This document shows positions 40,560 through 50,271 of a stretch of 64,000 bases of DNA, in pieces. The stretch is taken from NCBI GenBank assembly GCA_964606385.1, contig CAZSFZ010000001.1, forward strand, positions 124,001 to 188,000, given 5' to 3'. Both the position numbers and the translations under genes were made by a program. The notes beneath the pieces are model-generated. The model did not search any database and was not told the origin of the DNA. It worked only from the letters and a program-made list of their open reading frames with translations. Numbering within the stretch: position 1 is the stretch's first letter; every line of letters starts with the position of its first letter. The stretch is from Aquincolibacterium sp964606385. Lineage in GTDB: Bacteria; Omnitrophota; Omnitrophia; Omnitrophales; Aquincolibacteriaceae.

Positions 40560-40601
40560 CGGGAAACGTGAACGAATGCGTTAACCGTTCCCCGTTTCCC
40601 G
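40560..40601 (-). repeat. Hairpin repeat, copy C, overlapping the uvrA stop codon
   Basis: CGGGAAACG (40560-40568) pairs with CGTTTCCCG (40593-40601). Within the element the minus strand reads CGGGAAACGGGGAACGG, identical to copy A, and this part encodes the last residues of UvrA (ETGNG) and its TAA stop. The repeat has therefore invaded or replaced the 3' end of the gene. Confidence 0.65.
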
Positions 40602-43367
40602 TTCCCTCATATACTGTTTCAGATGCTTCCCTGTATAGGAAGATTCACATTTCATAAGTCCTTCCACAGAGCCCTGATACACCACTTCCCCGCCTCGGTC
40701 GCCGCCCTCGGGGCCCAGATCGATCACATGGTCCGCGAGCCGGATGAGCCCGAGATGATGTTCGATCACAAGAAGCGAATGGCCCCGGTCCAGAAGTTCT
40801 TCAAAGGCACGGATCAGATGACGGGCATCGTCTTCATGAAGCCCCGTCGTGGGTTCGTCCAGGAGATAGAGCGAAGGGCCGGTGCTTCCTGCGGAAAGCT
40901 CATAGGCGAGTTTCAGGCGCTGGGCTTCGCCCCCCGAAAGCGTCAGTGTCGGTTGCCCGAGCTTCAAGTATCCCAGGCCGATCTTTTGGAGGATCGAGAG
41001 TTTTTCGACCAGCCCCCTGCTGTGATCCAAAAACACCAGAACTTCGTCCACGGTCATGTTGAGCACATCATCGATATTCTTTCCTTCATAACGGATCTCC
41101 AGCACCTCCGGCTTGAAACGTTTTCCGCGGCATTCTTCGCAGGGCACAAAAATATCCGCGAGAAAATGCATCTCGACCTTAACGGCACCATCCCCCTCGC
41201 AAACGAGACAGCGTCCCTTTTCGACATTAAATGAAAAATAACCCGCGTCGAGACCTTCGCGCTTCGCTTCGGGGGTCGACGCGAAGACCTTGCGGACGTC
41301 CTCGAACGCCTTCATATAAGTCGCCGGATTGGAGCGCGGGGAGCGGCCCAGGGGCGACTGGTCGATCAGCACCATTTCCGAAAGATGCTCCAGCCCGCGG
41401 ATCTTCTCCACAGTCCCCAATTCCTCCTGGGAGACCGGGCGCCCCTTGAACTTGAGGAAGTGGTTGTAAAGGATCTCATAAAGAAAAGTGCTTTTGCCGG
41501 AACCGGAAACACCCGTCAGGACCGTGAATTTTCCGAGCGGGATCTCGACATTAATATTTTTAAGGTTATGCGCTTTTGCCCCCTGAACCTGAAGCTTGTG
41601 CTTTGCCGGGAGCGCCCTGGGAAGCTTGCGGTCGATCCCCCGCTTGCCTGAGAGATATTCCCCTGTCACGGAAGTCGGACACTTCTTAAGCTCCTCGACA
41701 CTACCTTGAAAAAGGAGTTCGCCGCCCTTGGCACCCCCCGCGGGGCCCAGGTCGATCACGCAATCCGCAGCCCCGATCATGGTCCGGTCATGCTCCACCA
41801 CCACGACCGTATTCCCGACATCGCGAAGCTTCCGCAGGAGCGCGATCAGCATCTGGTTGTCGCGTTCATGAAGTCCGATCGAGGGTTCATCCAGAACATA
41901 GAGCGTGTCCACCAGGGCCGACCCGAGAGAGCTCGCGAGGTGGATACGCTCCACCTCCCCGCCCGAAAGCGTCCGGGACATGCGGTCAAGCGTCAGGTAC
42001 CCGAGCCCCACATCCTTCAGAAAACGCGCGCGGTGCAGCAGTTCGGTCTGAACGGGCTCCACCTTTTCCCGTTCTTCAGCGGTCAATTCCAGGGACTCCA
42101 GGAATTTAAGGAACTCATCCATGCTGAGCGCCTGGACCTGGGCGATGTGCCGCCCCTGGATCAGGAAATCGAGTGCCTCGGGTTTCAGGCGCGTCACGCG
42201 GCACGTTTCGCAAGGCGCGTAACCCCGGTAACGGTTGAGGAAGATCCTTACATGCATTTTGTAGGTTTTTTTGTTCATGTACTCGAAGAATTCGCGGACG
42301 CTCACAAAATCATCCCCTTCGTAACCTTCGAGGATCCACTGACGGACTTGCGGCTTGAGTTTGGCCCAGGGGGTCCGGATCGGAATGCGCTTACGCCCGC
42401 AAAAATCCAGGAGCTGGCCTTGCTCCCACCGGGTACTGGCCTTGGTCCAAGGCTCAATGGCCCCGTCACGAATCGATTTGGAAGGATCGGGAACTACAAG
42501 ATCCCAATCGACCGTGATCACGCGTCCGAATCCCTGACAGGCGGGGCAGGCGCCAAGAGGGCTGTTAAATGAAAAAAGGTTGGGAGAAGGTTCCGGGAAC
42601 GACCTCCCGCAGGAAGCGCATTGGGACCTCTCGGAAAATTTCAGGACCTCCTCCCCCGCCCACACACAAGCCTCCCCGCGGCCCAGGCGGAACGCCTGTT
42701 CAAAAGAATCCGTAAGCCTTTCCTTGTTCGACGTTCCGATCTTGATCCGGTCCACGCTGACCGACAGTTCTTTCCCGGCGGTTTTTCGCTTCAAGAGGGC
42801 CGCGCTGTCGACCCACGTACCGTCATAAAAAAAATCCGAAAAACCCTGACGCTCCAGTTCTTCCAGGTTTTCGCGGAGGTAGGGGGCGGTCTTTTTCCCG
42901 AGCGTGACCTGAAAAGCGATGCGCGCTTCCCTGCCGGAAAATTTTTCCATGAGATAAGCGGCGGCTTTCGAAGGATCGAACCGCGTGACAGGGGTTTTGC
43001 AGGCCGGGCATTGCAGCCGTCCCGCGCGCGCGAAAAGCACCCGCAGGTGGTCGTTGATCTCGGTCTGCGTTCCGACCGTGGAGCGGGCATTCGTAACGGT
43101 GTTCTTGGCCTGGATGGCCAGCGCGGGAGGGATCCCTGAGGCGGATTCAAGGTCGGGTTTTTCCATCCGCTCGAGGAACTGGCGGGCGTACGCGGAAACC
43201 GATTCGATGTAACGCCGCTGGCCTTCCGCGTACAGCGTGTCAAAAGCGAGGGAGGATTTGCCGGAGCCGGAGACCCCGGTGATCACATAGAGTTTCCGGT
43301 GCGGAAGCTCGAGATCAAGATTTTTTAGATTGTGGGTTTTGACCCCACGGAGGCGGATCGCATCCAA
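40581..43367 (-). CDS. uvrA: Excinuclease ABC subunit A (UvrA)
   Basis: A 928-residue damage-recognition ATPase of nucleotide excision repair, normal length (about 940). It has two ABC modules. The first has Walker A TGVSGSGKSSLAFDTLYAEG (about 33-52), zinc module CASCGRSFPEP...CPAC, signature RTLSGGEVERIHLASSLGS and VLDEPSIGLHERD. The second has TGVSGSGKSTFLYEIL, zinc module CLVCEGDGAVKVEMHF...CEEC, TLSGGEAQRLKLAYEL and LDEPTTGLHEDD. The start is TTG 43367 (MDAIRLRGVKTHNLKN), because the family motif begins immediately and no in-frame ATG lies before it; there is no good ribosome site. The C-terminal end lies inside a repeat element. UvrB and UvrC are not in the window. Confidence 0.96.
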   Translation of the reverse strand: MDAIRLRGVKTHNLKNLDLELPHRKLYVITGVSGSGKSSLAFDTLYAEGQRRYIESVSAYARQFLERMEKPDLESASGIPPALAIQAKNTVTNARSTVGTQTEINDHLRVLFARAGRLQCPACKTPVTRFDPSKAAAYLMEKFSGREARIAFQVTLGKKTAPYLRENLEELERQGFSDFFYDGTWVDSAALLKRKTAGKELSVSVDRIKIGTSNKERLTDSFEQAFRLGRGEACVWAGEEVLKFSERSQCASCGRSFPEPSPNLFSFNSPLGACPACQGFGRVITVDWDLVVPDPSKSIRDGAIEPWTKASTRWEQGQLLDFCGRKRIPIRTPWAKLKPQVRQWILEGYEGDDFVSVREFFEYMNKKTYKMHVRIFLNRYRGYAPCETCRVTRLKPEALDFLIQGRHIAQVQALSMDEFLKFLESLELTAEEREKVEPVQTELLHRARFLKDVGLGYLTLDRMSRTLSGGEVERIHLASSLGSALVDTLYVLDEPSIGLHERDNQMLIALLRKLRDVGNTVVVVEHDRTMIGAADCVIDLGPAGGAKGGELLFQGSVEELKKCPTSVTGEYLSGKRGIDRKLPRALPAKHKLQVQGAKAHNLKNINVEIPLGKFTVLTGVSGSGKSTFLYEILYNHFLKFKGRPVSQEELGTVEKIRGLEHLSEMVLIDQSPLGRSPRSNPATYMKAFEDVRKVFASTPEAKREGLDAGYFSFNVEKGRCLVCEGDGAVKVEMHFLADIFVPCEECRGKRFKPEVLEIRYEGKNIDDVLNMTVDEVLVFLDHSRGLVEKLSILQKIGLGYLKLGQPTLTLSGGEAQRLKLAYELSAGSTGPSLYLLDEPTTGLHEDDARHLIRAFEELLDRGHSLLVIEHHLGLIRLADHVIDLGPEGGDRGGEVVYQGSVEGLMKCESSYTGKHLKQYMRERETGNG

Positions 43368-43437
43368 GGGGGATCAGGACTTGCCCTGGCCTCGATTTTC
43401 TTTTCCTGGAAGGCTGCCAGGACCAGCCCCATGAACT

Positions 43438-43848
43438 TTAAGCATTGGATGGAGCATGGGACTTGATCTCGCGTCCCAGAGCTTCGCTCACGGCATCAAG
43501 AAGCTTCTGGCCGCCATAGACCTTTTGGCTGTCCGGATCTATGGAAACCGAGGTGGTTTCCCGGTCCACGCGTTTCACCAAAAAAGTGACCGTGCGAAGG
43601 TCTGAATCATCCAAGCGGCTGTAATTTGTATCCCGGACGGTAATAAGCCCCCGCTCCTTGTCGGTCTCTTCCAACTCCCAGGTCCCCACGGAGTCCAGCG
43701 CGTCCAGCGTCCGGAGGTAGGTGAGATCATACGGAAGTTTATAGACCAAGACCTGATCATTCGGGGGAAGGACCTCGCCGACGGTATTGCACCCGACAAG
43801 ACCCAAAGATAAAATGAGAACGGAAAGGACCGCGAGCATATTTTTCAT
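43438..43848 (-). CDS. Small lipoprotein of unknown function
   Basis: A 136-residue lipoprotein with lipobox LGLVGC (Cys20). The mature part is mixed alpha/beta: VLVYKLPYDLTYLRTLDALDS, WELEETDKERGLITVRDTNY, DLRTVTFLVKRVDRETTSVS and KLLDAVSEALG. This resembles small envelope lipoproteins with a single ferredoxin-like or DUF4410-style fold, but I cannot name a family. It lies directly after the 1,565-residue barrel protein. A longer start at ATG 43860 would overlap that gene's stop by one base (TAATG). ATG 43848 has a GGGGG run 6 nt upstream and gives a standard signal peptide. Either way it is translationally linked to the barrel gene. Confidence 0.7.
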   Translation of the reverse strand: MKNMLAVLSVLILSLGLVGCNTVGEVLPPNDQVLVYKLPYDLTYLRTLDALDSVGTWELEETDKERGLITVRDTNYSRLDDSDLRTVTFLVKRVDRETTSVSIDPDSQKVYGGQKLLDAVSEALGREIKSHAPSNA

Positions 43849-43859
43849 AAAAACCCCCA

Positions 43860-46800
43860 TTAGAATTTTCCGGTCATGCGGACGAACGGGCCGTGAGTCT
43901 TGAAGCTGTTCGTATCGCGCAGGTCATCGCTGAAATCGGAGAAATTATAACCCACTCCGAGCCGCACGTATTCATAAAATTCGCGATCGATCTCGATCAG
44001 GGCCCCCTGCTTGAACGTCTCCAGCGCGTAAGACTGGAAGAGGATCCGGTATTCGAGTGCCAGGTCCCATTTGCGCGTCACATGGAAATTGATGCGGTTG
44101 GCGGTCAGGAACGTATTGACTGCCACGGTCTGCCCATCGGAGGTGAAAACCGTTGAACGTTTGAACGCCAACTTCTCGACCAGGCCAAAATAACGGTTCA
44201 CGTCGTAGGCGATATCCCCGGACAGGATGTGGGCCGACTGATCGACCTGGTACCCGTTGCTGTACGTGTACTGCTGATCCGATCCGATATCCTTCAGGTA
44301 AGTGTAGCGTCCGAGGTAATTCCATTTTTCGAGCCTGAGGGGACGGTAAGCGAACCCGGTGCTCAGCTCCATGAAAGTCGCGGGATCGTTGTCTGGATCG
44401 TATTGGCGCGTGTCGCCCCAATTAAAATAGGTAAGAAAGTTCAGGTCTTCGTTGACCTGATACTGCAAGGAGTTCCGGGTCACGAGCTGGTCCATGTTCG
44501 GCGCATCATCGTCGATCCGCACTTCCCAATAGGTCCGGGCCCTCAATTTCTTGCCGTCCGCGTAAGCCAGACTGGCACCCGCGGTGTTGAAATCGTTGGC
44601 GCGAGCGAGCGAATCCGAGGCCAGCTGATCGATCAAGCGCGTGTTTTTAGCAGCCAGATGCCGGCGTTCGTACTTGGCGCTGTAATCCCAGTGATCGCCC
44701 GCCTTCCCCTCATACCCCAGGATGTCCACATAACCATCACTCCCCTCGTAAGAGGAATATTCGCGTTCGGAGTACATGCGAGATTTCTCGGTGAGGGCGA
44801 AAGAATTCCCGATCGCCGTGGCAAGCGTCTTATCCCCGATCCCGCGGTCCACCGACCGGAGATTCGCGTAGCTTCGCGCCCCGTTCCCGTGCTGACGCTC
44901 AAAACCAAAATAGGTCGAATCCCCCATCGGCCCCAGCATCTCTTCCAGGTACGCGAAAAGGCTGTTCGTGATCTGGTAACGCACGCCGCCGCCGAACTGA
45001 TGGTCGTTCTTCCCGCCGATCGCGGTCTGGACTTTGACGTAAGGCAGAAGCCGGTCATTGATGTGATAGCCCAATTTCCCTGTCACGCCGTTATCAAAAG
45101 GAATCTGGTTCATGAGATCGGGCAAGAGGTACGACTGGTCCTCCGGCTCGACCGTATCCATATTGCGGTTCTGATATTCGAGTTCCGCGAGGTATTGGCC
45201 GTCATCGTAAATGATCTGGGCGGTCTGGGTGTCAAGCGTGTCATACGGCGCGTAAGTGTCCGTGACATCAAGCGGCATGAGCTGGCTCAGAACCGCGTTG
45301 TGATCGAAACGGTACCGGATCGCGAGGCTGTCCGTGAATTTGTAGCGGGCGGCCACGCCGTATTTCTCAAGTCCCTCCTGATCGCGCATATACCCGTTCG
45401 AAAAGGCCGGATTGACGCCCTGGACATAGCCGCTTGTTTCCAGTTTCCGGACGGGCTCAGAGGAGGCCCGGATGAGATAAGCGTCTTCCTGAGGCCCCGT
45501 ATGTCTTCCATGCAAGGGGCCGAGGTCCGCGTAGCTGATACCGCCGTCATAAGAGACCGAAGTCCCCATCTGCTGGTTGATCGTCCTCGCGTATTCCGCC
45601 GTGACCTTCGTATTGCGCCCGAATTTCATCATGGCATCCACGCCGACCATGTCATAATCGCCGCCGGGACGTCTCTCCGTAACGCCGGTCGCGCCGATCC
45701 TCAGGTGGTCTCCCACCCAGGTGTAACCCCGGATCCCTTCGTTCGCGATGGAAGGATCGGAGGAGCTGGGGTCGTACTCATAATCGACGATCAGATAAAC
45801 CGGATTGCCGTCCAGGATATCGGTCGATGTCAAGGTGTCGGTCGCGGCCACCGATGAAAGGGGCCGGGAAAGAAGGATGCGTCCTTCCCCGTAATTGATC
45901 TCGTAATCGGTGCCTTCCTGCAGGTCGTAACTCGTGAGGGTCATGTTCTGGATCTTGTCGCGAATCTCCACGCGGATCTTTTCGCTACCCTCGATGATAT
46001 TGCGGTTCCGCGTGTAAAAAAGCGTGCCGCCCGTCGCGTAAAGTTCGTTATGATCCGCTTGGCTCTTGGAATCCGCATAAAAAACCTTAAAGCCGCGTTT
46101 CGGATCGCCGTACACCGTGCTCGACACCGTGTCGAAATTCACTTTCAGGCCGGAAAGAGTGCGGTTGTAGGTCGCAAGTTCGGTGTCCGTAAATTCGGTC
46201 TTGAAACTTCCCCATTGGGCATACGAGCGGTCCATCTCGACCAGGATAAAAAGTTTTTGCGTTGTTTCCGTCGCCTGATAATCGCGCGTCGAATTGTCCC
46301 CATAGATCGGATAATAATCGTTGGGATTCAGATTGGTGAAAAGCGCCGAACGGCGGTCGGAAGAATCGTAGCGAGCCTTCACGAGGAACTTGCCCTTGAG
46401 CTTGCCTTTGAGAAAAAAAGCAAGGCGTCCGTCCTCACGGAATCCGTCGCGGTAAACTTCCGAATCCGCGGCTTCCATAGCGCCCGTCGCCTCGTTCAGG
46501 CCGAGCTGTTCCTCCCCTAAGGCCACCATAAAGAAGGTGCTGTCCTTCACCTTGACCTTCTTGGTGAAGCTGGTAGTTTCCCCTTCGGGGGTCGTCGCGG
46601 CAATATCGATATTGTATTCCCCGGGCTCCACAAAAAACTCTTTCTGGAACATGCCGTTCTCGGCATCCACCTCCACGGGGGTTTCGTTGATCTTGATCTT
46701 GTTCTTGGGCTGGGTTTTCCCCTGAACGCGGACCACGGGCTTGGCGACAAGCGGGATGCTTTGCTTGCCGTCCTTAAAAAGATTGAAATCGCCGATCGGC

Positions 46801-48557
46801 GGGATCTCGGGATGATAGTTGATCTTTGCTTTCGGATCCGTTTTGGTCATGACCTCGAAGAATTGAAGCGGTGTCCAGTCCTCACGGTTCTTCGGATCGC
46901 GCACCTTGAGCTGATAAGAGTAAATGCCGGGCTTGATCAAAAGGCCGTTGTCCGTAATGCCCGACCAGGTCACTTCCGGAGGAGGCTGCCCCACACCGTA
47001 ACCGGTCCAGACGGGCTGCCCCATTTCGTCCCGGACTTCCAGCGTCCATTTCTTGATGAATTTCCCGTAGTTGTTGTTGAAGGTAAAAACGGGATCTTTT
47101 TCCAAAACGCCCACCCCGAGCTTCACGAGGTTCGGGGACATGTTGACTTCCAGCGTCGGGCGGGTCACGTCCACGCCCTGTGTCACCATCACATCAAGGT
47201 CTTTCTGGAAACTCGCGGGGATCTCGGAAGGCGGCAGAAGGATCGCGAAATTCGCTTTATTCATGATGCCCGGCGTGGTCTTCACCAGATAAGCTTCTTC
47301 ACTAATGAATTTCGTCCCGTCCGGCAAACTATGCCCGTCGATCTTCACCACGTGCCGGCCCGGGGACACGCCGGGGATATGATAAAGGCCGTTCTCGTCG
47401 GTCACGATCCCTATCCCTTCTTCCGTGTAGAGACGGACCCACGGAACACCGGGCTCACCGCAGTCCTGCACCGTGTTCTGGTTAAGGTCATTAAACACCT
47501 TCCCGATGATCGTGCCCTGATCGAAGACGGGATCCCCCTGGGTCATGAATTTCAGCGTGACCTTTTCGGAAAGGTTGCTGCTCCCGACCATCTGCACCTC
47601 CACGGAGTATTCTTTCCCGAGCGAGACACCGCTTGTTACGAGCATCACAAAACTGGTAGCGTACTGGGCGCCGGCAAGAATGGTGCCGACCGGAATGGTC
47701 ACATACCCTTCCCGGTTGTAGGTTTGTTTCCCGTCCACGTAGATCGACTTGTTGGCATAATCGAAGCCATGCGGCATCTTGACCCGGAGTTCCACGCCCG
47801 TTAGATCGATCCCGGAGGCGTTGTTGTAACGGGCGTTGATCCCCACGGCGTCTCCCGGCGCTACATTCCGCTTGGAAGCCGTGACCGTTAGCTTCGCGGG
47901 ATTCACCTCCGCGTTCGCTTGGGCGAAGATCGTGGATCCGATGGCCGGACCGCCGACGGGACCCCACAAGCGGTGAAGCACAAAAGCCACACGCCCCGTG
48001 CCCTCCGGAGCGACCCCCGAAACCTGGAAGGGTTGAAATCCTCCGGCGGGCGGCGCGGAAATATCGTTCACGCAGGTCGCCGGAGTACACGGCACAGTCG
48101 GATCCGGGATCGTTCGAATTAGAGTATCGGTTCCGTCGGGATTGACTTTTTTAAACTCGATCTTGACTTGGTGGGCTGCCTGCGTGTTGTCCACGCTCGA
48201 CAGCGCCATGGCGTTAAAGGAGACGAAATCGCCGGGCTTCACATTGTTGTAGGTCTGGAAAGTGAACGCAGAGCTGTTCCCGTCAAGACGCAGGCCATAC
48301 TGGCCGTTCGGCGGCGGCGCGGCAAATCCTGCCGGATAAGCGGCCGTTCCGAAAAGCGCAGTCGCGGCTCCGTTCGTGTTGTCCCAGTTACCGGCGGTGC
48401 CGTTGCCAAGCGGCTGATCAAAATTAGGATTACCGAGCACGTTCGCGAACGCGAGGGGCATGTTAAATGCCATGAGGGAGGCGAGAAAAAAAACGAGCGT
48501 GAAAAGCGCTTTGCTTTTCTTACCGCCCTGTTTTTTTGTGAAACTTCGCAAGCTCAT
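43860..48557 (-). CDS. Large outer-membrane beta-barrel protein with DUF11/SdrB-like domains
   Basis: A 1,565-residue protein with a signal peptide (about 1-38, ending LAFA). A beta-sandwich covers about 40-200. A DUF11-like domain follows (LTVTASKRNVAPGDAVGINA, DLTGVELRVKMPHGF, about 220-330), then a Cna-B/SdrB-like domain (GKVFNDLNQNTVQDCGEPG, VTDENGLYHIPGVSPGRHVV, about 350-430). Next are FlgD-like and carboxypeptidase-regulatory-like beta domains (about 450-680). A long barrel region of alternating aromatic strands (about 700-1565) ends in RMTGKF with the terminal Phe recognised by the BAM machinery. The role could be export, assembly or adhesion. It follows the 545-residue barrel gene by 18 nt, so they form an operon. 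ATG 48557 has AGGGACC upstream. Confidence 0.82.
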   Translation of the reverse strand: MSLRSFTKKQGGKKSKALFTLVFFLASLMAFNMPLAFANVLGNPNFDQPLGNGTAGNWDNTNGAATALFGTAAYPAGFAAPPPNGQYGLRLDGNSSAFTFQTYNNVKPGDFVSFNAMALSSVDNTQAAHQVKIEFKKVNPDGTDTLIRTIPDPTVPCTPATCVNDISAPPAGGFQPFQVSGVAPEGTGRVAFVLHRLWGPVGGPAIGSTIFAQANAEVNPAKLTVTASKRNVAPGDAVGINARYNNASGIDLTGVELRVKMPHGFDYANKSIYVDGKQTYNREGYVTIPVGTILAGAQYATSFVMLVTSGVSLGKEYSVEVQMVGSSNLSEKVTLKFMTQGDPVFDQGTIIGKVFNDLNQNTVQDCGEPGVPWVRLYTEEGIGIVTDENGLYHIPGVSPGRHVVKIDGHSLPDGTKFISEEAYLVKTTPGIMNKANFAILLPPSEIPASFQKDLDVMVTQGVDVTRPTLEVNMSPNLVKLGVGVLEKDPVFTFNNNYGKFIKKWTLEVRDEMGQPVWTGYGVGQPPPEVTWSGITDNGLLIKPGIYSYQLKVRDPKNREDWTPLQFFEVMTKTDPKAKINYHPEIPPIGDFNLFKDGKQSIPLVAKPVVRVQGKTQPKNKIKINETPVEVDAENGMFQKEFFVEPGEYNIDIAATTPEGETTSFTKKVKVKDSTFFMVALGEEQLGLNEATGAMEAADSEVYRDGFREDGRLAFFLKGKLKGKFLVKARYDSSDRRSALFTNLNPNDYYPIYGDNSTRDYQATETTQKLFILVEMDRSYAQWGSFKTEFTDTELATYNRTLSGLKVNFDTVSSTVYGDPKRGFKVFYADSKSQADHNELYATGGTLFYTRNRNIIEGSEKIRVEIRDKIQNMTLTSYDLQEGTDYEINYGEGRILLSRPLSSVAATDTLTSTDILDGNPVYLIVDYEYDPSSSDPSIANEGIRGYTWVGDHLRIGATGVTERRPGGDYDMVGVDAMMKFGRNTKVTAEYARTINQQMGTSVSYDGGISYADLGPLHGRHTGPQEDAYLIRASSEPVRKLETSGYVQGVNPAFSNGYMRDQEGLEKYGVAARYKFTDSLAIRYRFDHNAVLSQLMPLDVTDTYAPYDTLDTQTAQIIYDDGQYLAELEYQNRNMDTVEPEDQSYLLPDLMNQIPFDNGVTGKLGYHINDRLLPYVKVQTAIGGKNDHQFGGGVRYQITNSLFAYLEEMLGPMGDSTYFGFERQHGNGARSYANLRSVDRGIGDKTLATAIGNSFALTEKSRMYSEREYSSYEGSDGYVDILGYEGKAGDHWDYSAKYERRHLAAKNTRLIDQLASDSLARANDFNTAGASLAYADGKKLRARTYWEVRIDDDAPNMDQLVTRNSLQYQVNEDLNFLTYFNWGDTRQYDPDNDPATFMELSTGFAYRPLRLEKWNYLGRYTYLKDIGSDQQYTYSNGYQVDQSAHILSGDIAYDVNRYFGLVEKLAFKRSTVFTSDGQTVAVNTFLTANRINFHVTRKWDLALEYRILFQSYALETFKQGALIEIDREFYEYVRLGVGYNFSDFSDDLRDTNSFKTHGPFVRMTGKF

Positions 48558-48575
48558 AAGGTCCCTGGTCCCGGG

Positions 48576-50213
48576 TTAAAAACGGCGGCTCGAGAACTTA
48601 ACGCCGAAGCGAAGGTCGTAATTAGGAATAAGCGGTACTTCCCCATCCTGCTTGACGCGCTGGGCCCCGCCGATCCCGCACCATTCGGCGAAGATCGCCG
48701 TCTTGGAAAGCCACTCGTTCTCTTTCCAACGGTAAGTCCTGAACGGCATGACCCGGAGCCCGGCGGACAAGTAGTACTGGTTCTGATACCAGAACGAATA
48801 TTCCGCGTTATTCGTGTGTTCGAAACGCATGTAGGGCATGAACACCAGCTCGTCATTGATGTAATTGTGCGGGAGCGGGATCCCGGGAAGCTTGATGCCC
48901 ATGGTGACCGTGGAGTTCGCGATGAACGCGTTAAAACTTTTCTCGGAGCTGAACCCGGTCTTCGAAACGAAATAGTTACCGAAATATTCGCCCCAAACGT
49001 ACTGACGGATATAATCCGAGAATATTTCGGGTTTACTCTCATCAAGCGGCGGCAGTTCAGTGCCCCACTCGTAGTAACATTGGAGTCCCCAAATAAGATC
49101 GGTGTCCCTGCTGTTCGTGATGTCCTCTTTGATGTTGTACTGACCACCGTACTTGATGTAAAAGCGGTAATTGCGCATCCACTCCAGGATCGGGATCCCG
49201 CCGAACGGCTGAAAATTCAGAAGCCAGGGATTCCGGGCCAGCGGACGCCATTCCAACCCGGCGAAAAGCTGGAGGTTGTTGGTAAAGGGCGTGCCTGAGG
49301 AATCCATGCTGATCGTGCTTTCAATGAACGGATCGATATTGTGCAAAGGAAAACGGATGCCGCTAAAGACCAAACGGTTCGTCCAGTAGCCCACCTGCGT
49401 GTCGAAATGGTTCGCGGCAAGATTGGTCATGCGCCAGCTGGTCTCGCCGAAGGACTGCCAGGTAATGGCCGTGCCGCAGGGGGTCCCCTGAAGAACGCCG
49501 TACATTTTTTCGCCGATCCCGAGCTGATCGGTGAATTTGAGGATCAGTTCTTCTTCTTTCTGGAACTGCGCGGGGGTTTTGACTTCGACCGGTTTTTCGA
49601 CTTCGGGAATATAGATGGGCGCGGACCGCACGCTTTCCGCGAAATTACCGCCACGGGATTCCACGGCCGATTTATTCGCCGCGATCGCGGACATGGCTTC
49701 CTGGGAGGAGGCGAACGCCCGGTTCCCGACCCAGTAAAGTTCCGATGATTGGCCCGAAACGCCGGGGACCGCCAACTGACGGATCTCCACGCCTTCAAAG
49801 TTCGCTGTTTTAAGATTCTGCTTGATGTAATCGTCGATCGCCTTGACATCTTTCAGGCCGGAAAGCGCGCGGGATTTCACGGCGCCTCCCCCGAAATCCG
49901 TCACGATGGAATATTCCGAGTTCTGATCGCGGGAATGACTTTTAAAGACCGGGAATCCGCGGACTTCGCTTATTTTGTAATCGAGCTTTTGGGAGGCAGG
50001 CGCAAAGAATTCCTCGGCGAAAAGATTGGCCGCGGGCTTGACGGCCGTTGTGATCTGAGGCGCGGACGCGATCTCGATGGCAGGCTGGGATGCAGGAACG
50101 GAAGTCCCCGGCGGAGTGATCTCAACGATCGCGGGCGTTTCTTCGGAAAACGAGTAGGGAGCAACGGACAGAAAAAGGGCAATGAAGAATATTAAAAAGT
50201 TTTTAATTCTCAT
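48576..50213 (-). CDS. Outer-membrane beta-barrel protein of unknown function
   Basis: A 545-residue exported protein. Signal peptide MRIKNFLIFFIALFLSVAPY, then a Pro/Ala/Thr-rich spacer and an alpha/beta N-terminal part (DYKISEVRGFPVFKSHSRDQ, about 70-200). A barrel-like region of aromatic beta strands follows (VGYWTNRLVFSGIRFPLHNI, FYIKYGGQYNIKEDITNSRD, LPLIPNYDLRFGVKF-type strands), ending SSRRF. I do not recognise the family. The frame stays open 101 codons upstream, but that stretch overlaps dapB antisense-style composition and lacks a signal peptide, so ATG 50213 was chosen; its ribosome site is weak. It is 58 nt after dapB and 18 nt before the larger barrel gene. Confidence 0.75.
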   Translation of the reverse strand: MRIKNFLIFFIALFLSVAPYSFSEETPAIVEITPPGTSVPASQPAIEIASAPQITTAVKPAANLFAEEFFAPASQKLDYKISEVRGFPVFKSHSRDQNSEYSIVTDFGGGAVKSRALSGLKDVKAIDDYIKQNLKTANFEGVEIRQLAVPGVSGQSSELYWVGNRAFASSQEAMSAIAANKSAVESRGGNFAESVRSAPIYIPEVEKPVEVKTPAQFQKEEELILKFTDQLGIGEKMYGVLQGTPCGTAITWQSFGETSWRMTNLAANHFDTQVGYWTNRLVFSGIRFPLHNIDPFIESTISMDSSGTPFTNNLQLFAGLEWRPLARNPWLLNFQPFGGIPILEWMRNYRFYIKYGGQYNIKEDITNSRDTDLIWGLQCYYEWGTELPPLDESKPEIFSDYIRQYVWGEYFGNYFVSKTGFSSEKSFNAFIANSTVTMGIKLPGIPLPHNYINDELVFMPYMRFEHTNNAEYSFWYQNQYYLSAGLRVMPFRTYRWKENEWLSKTAIFAEWCGIGGAQRVKQDGEVPLIPNYDLRFGVKFSSRRF

Positions 50214-50271
50214 CGCCGATAAGTTTTTTCTTTTTTTGTAACGTGTTGAAAAACTTAGGGAAAGGGCCGGA

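Noticed and set aside
43325..43432. A 35-codon minus-strand frame overlapping the uvrA start
   Set aside because: Short, no ribosome site, no recognisable product; more likely chance.
44229..45857. 542-codon plus-strand frame opposite the large barrel protein
   Set aside because: It lies wholly inside a gene with convincing signal peptide and barrel pattern; no recognisable domain.
50221..50256. Hairpin AAGTTTTTT/AAAAACTT between dapB and the barrel gene as a terminator
   Set aside because: The stem is almost pure A/T and no T-run follows in the right place, so termination is not supported.
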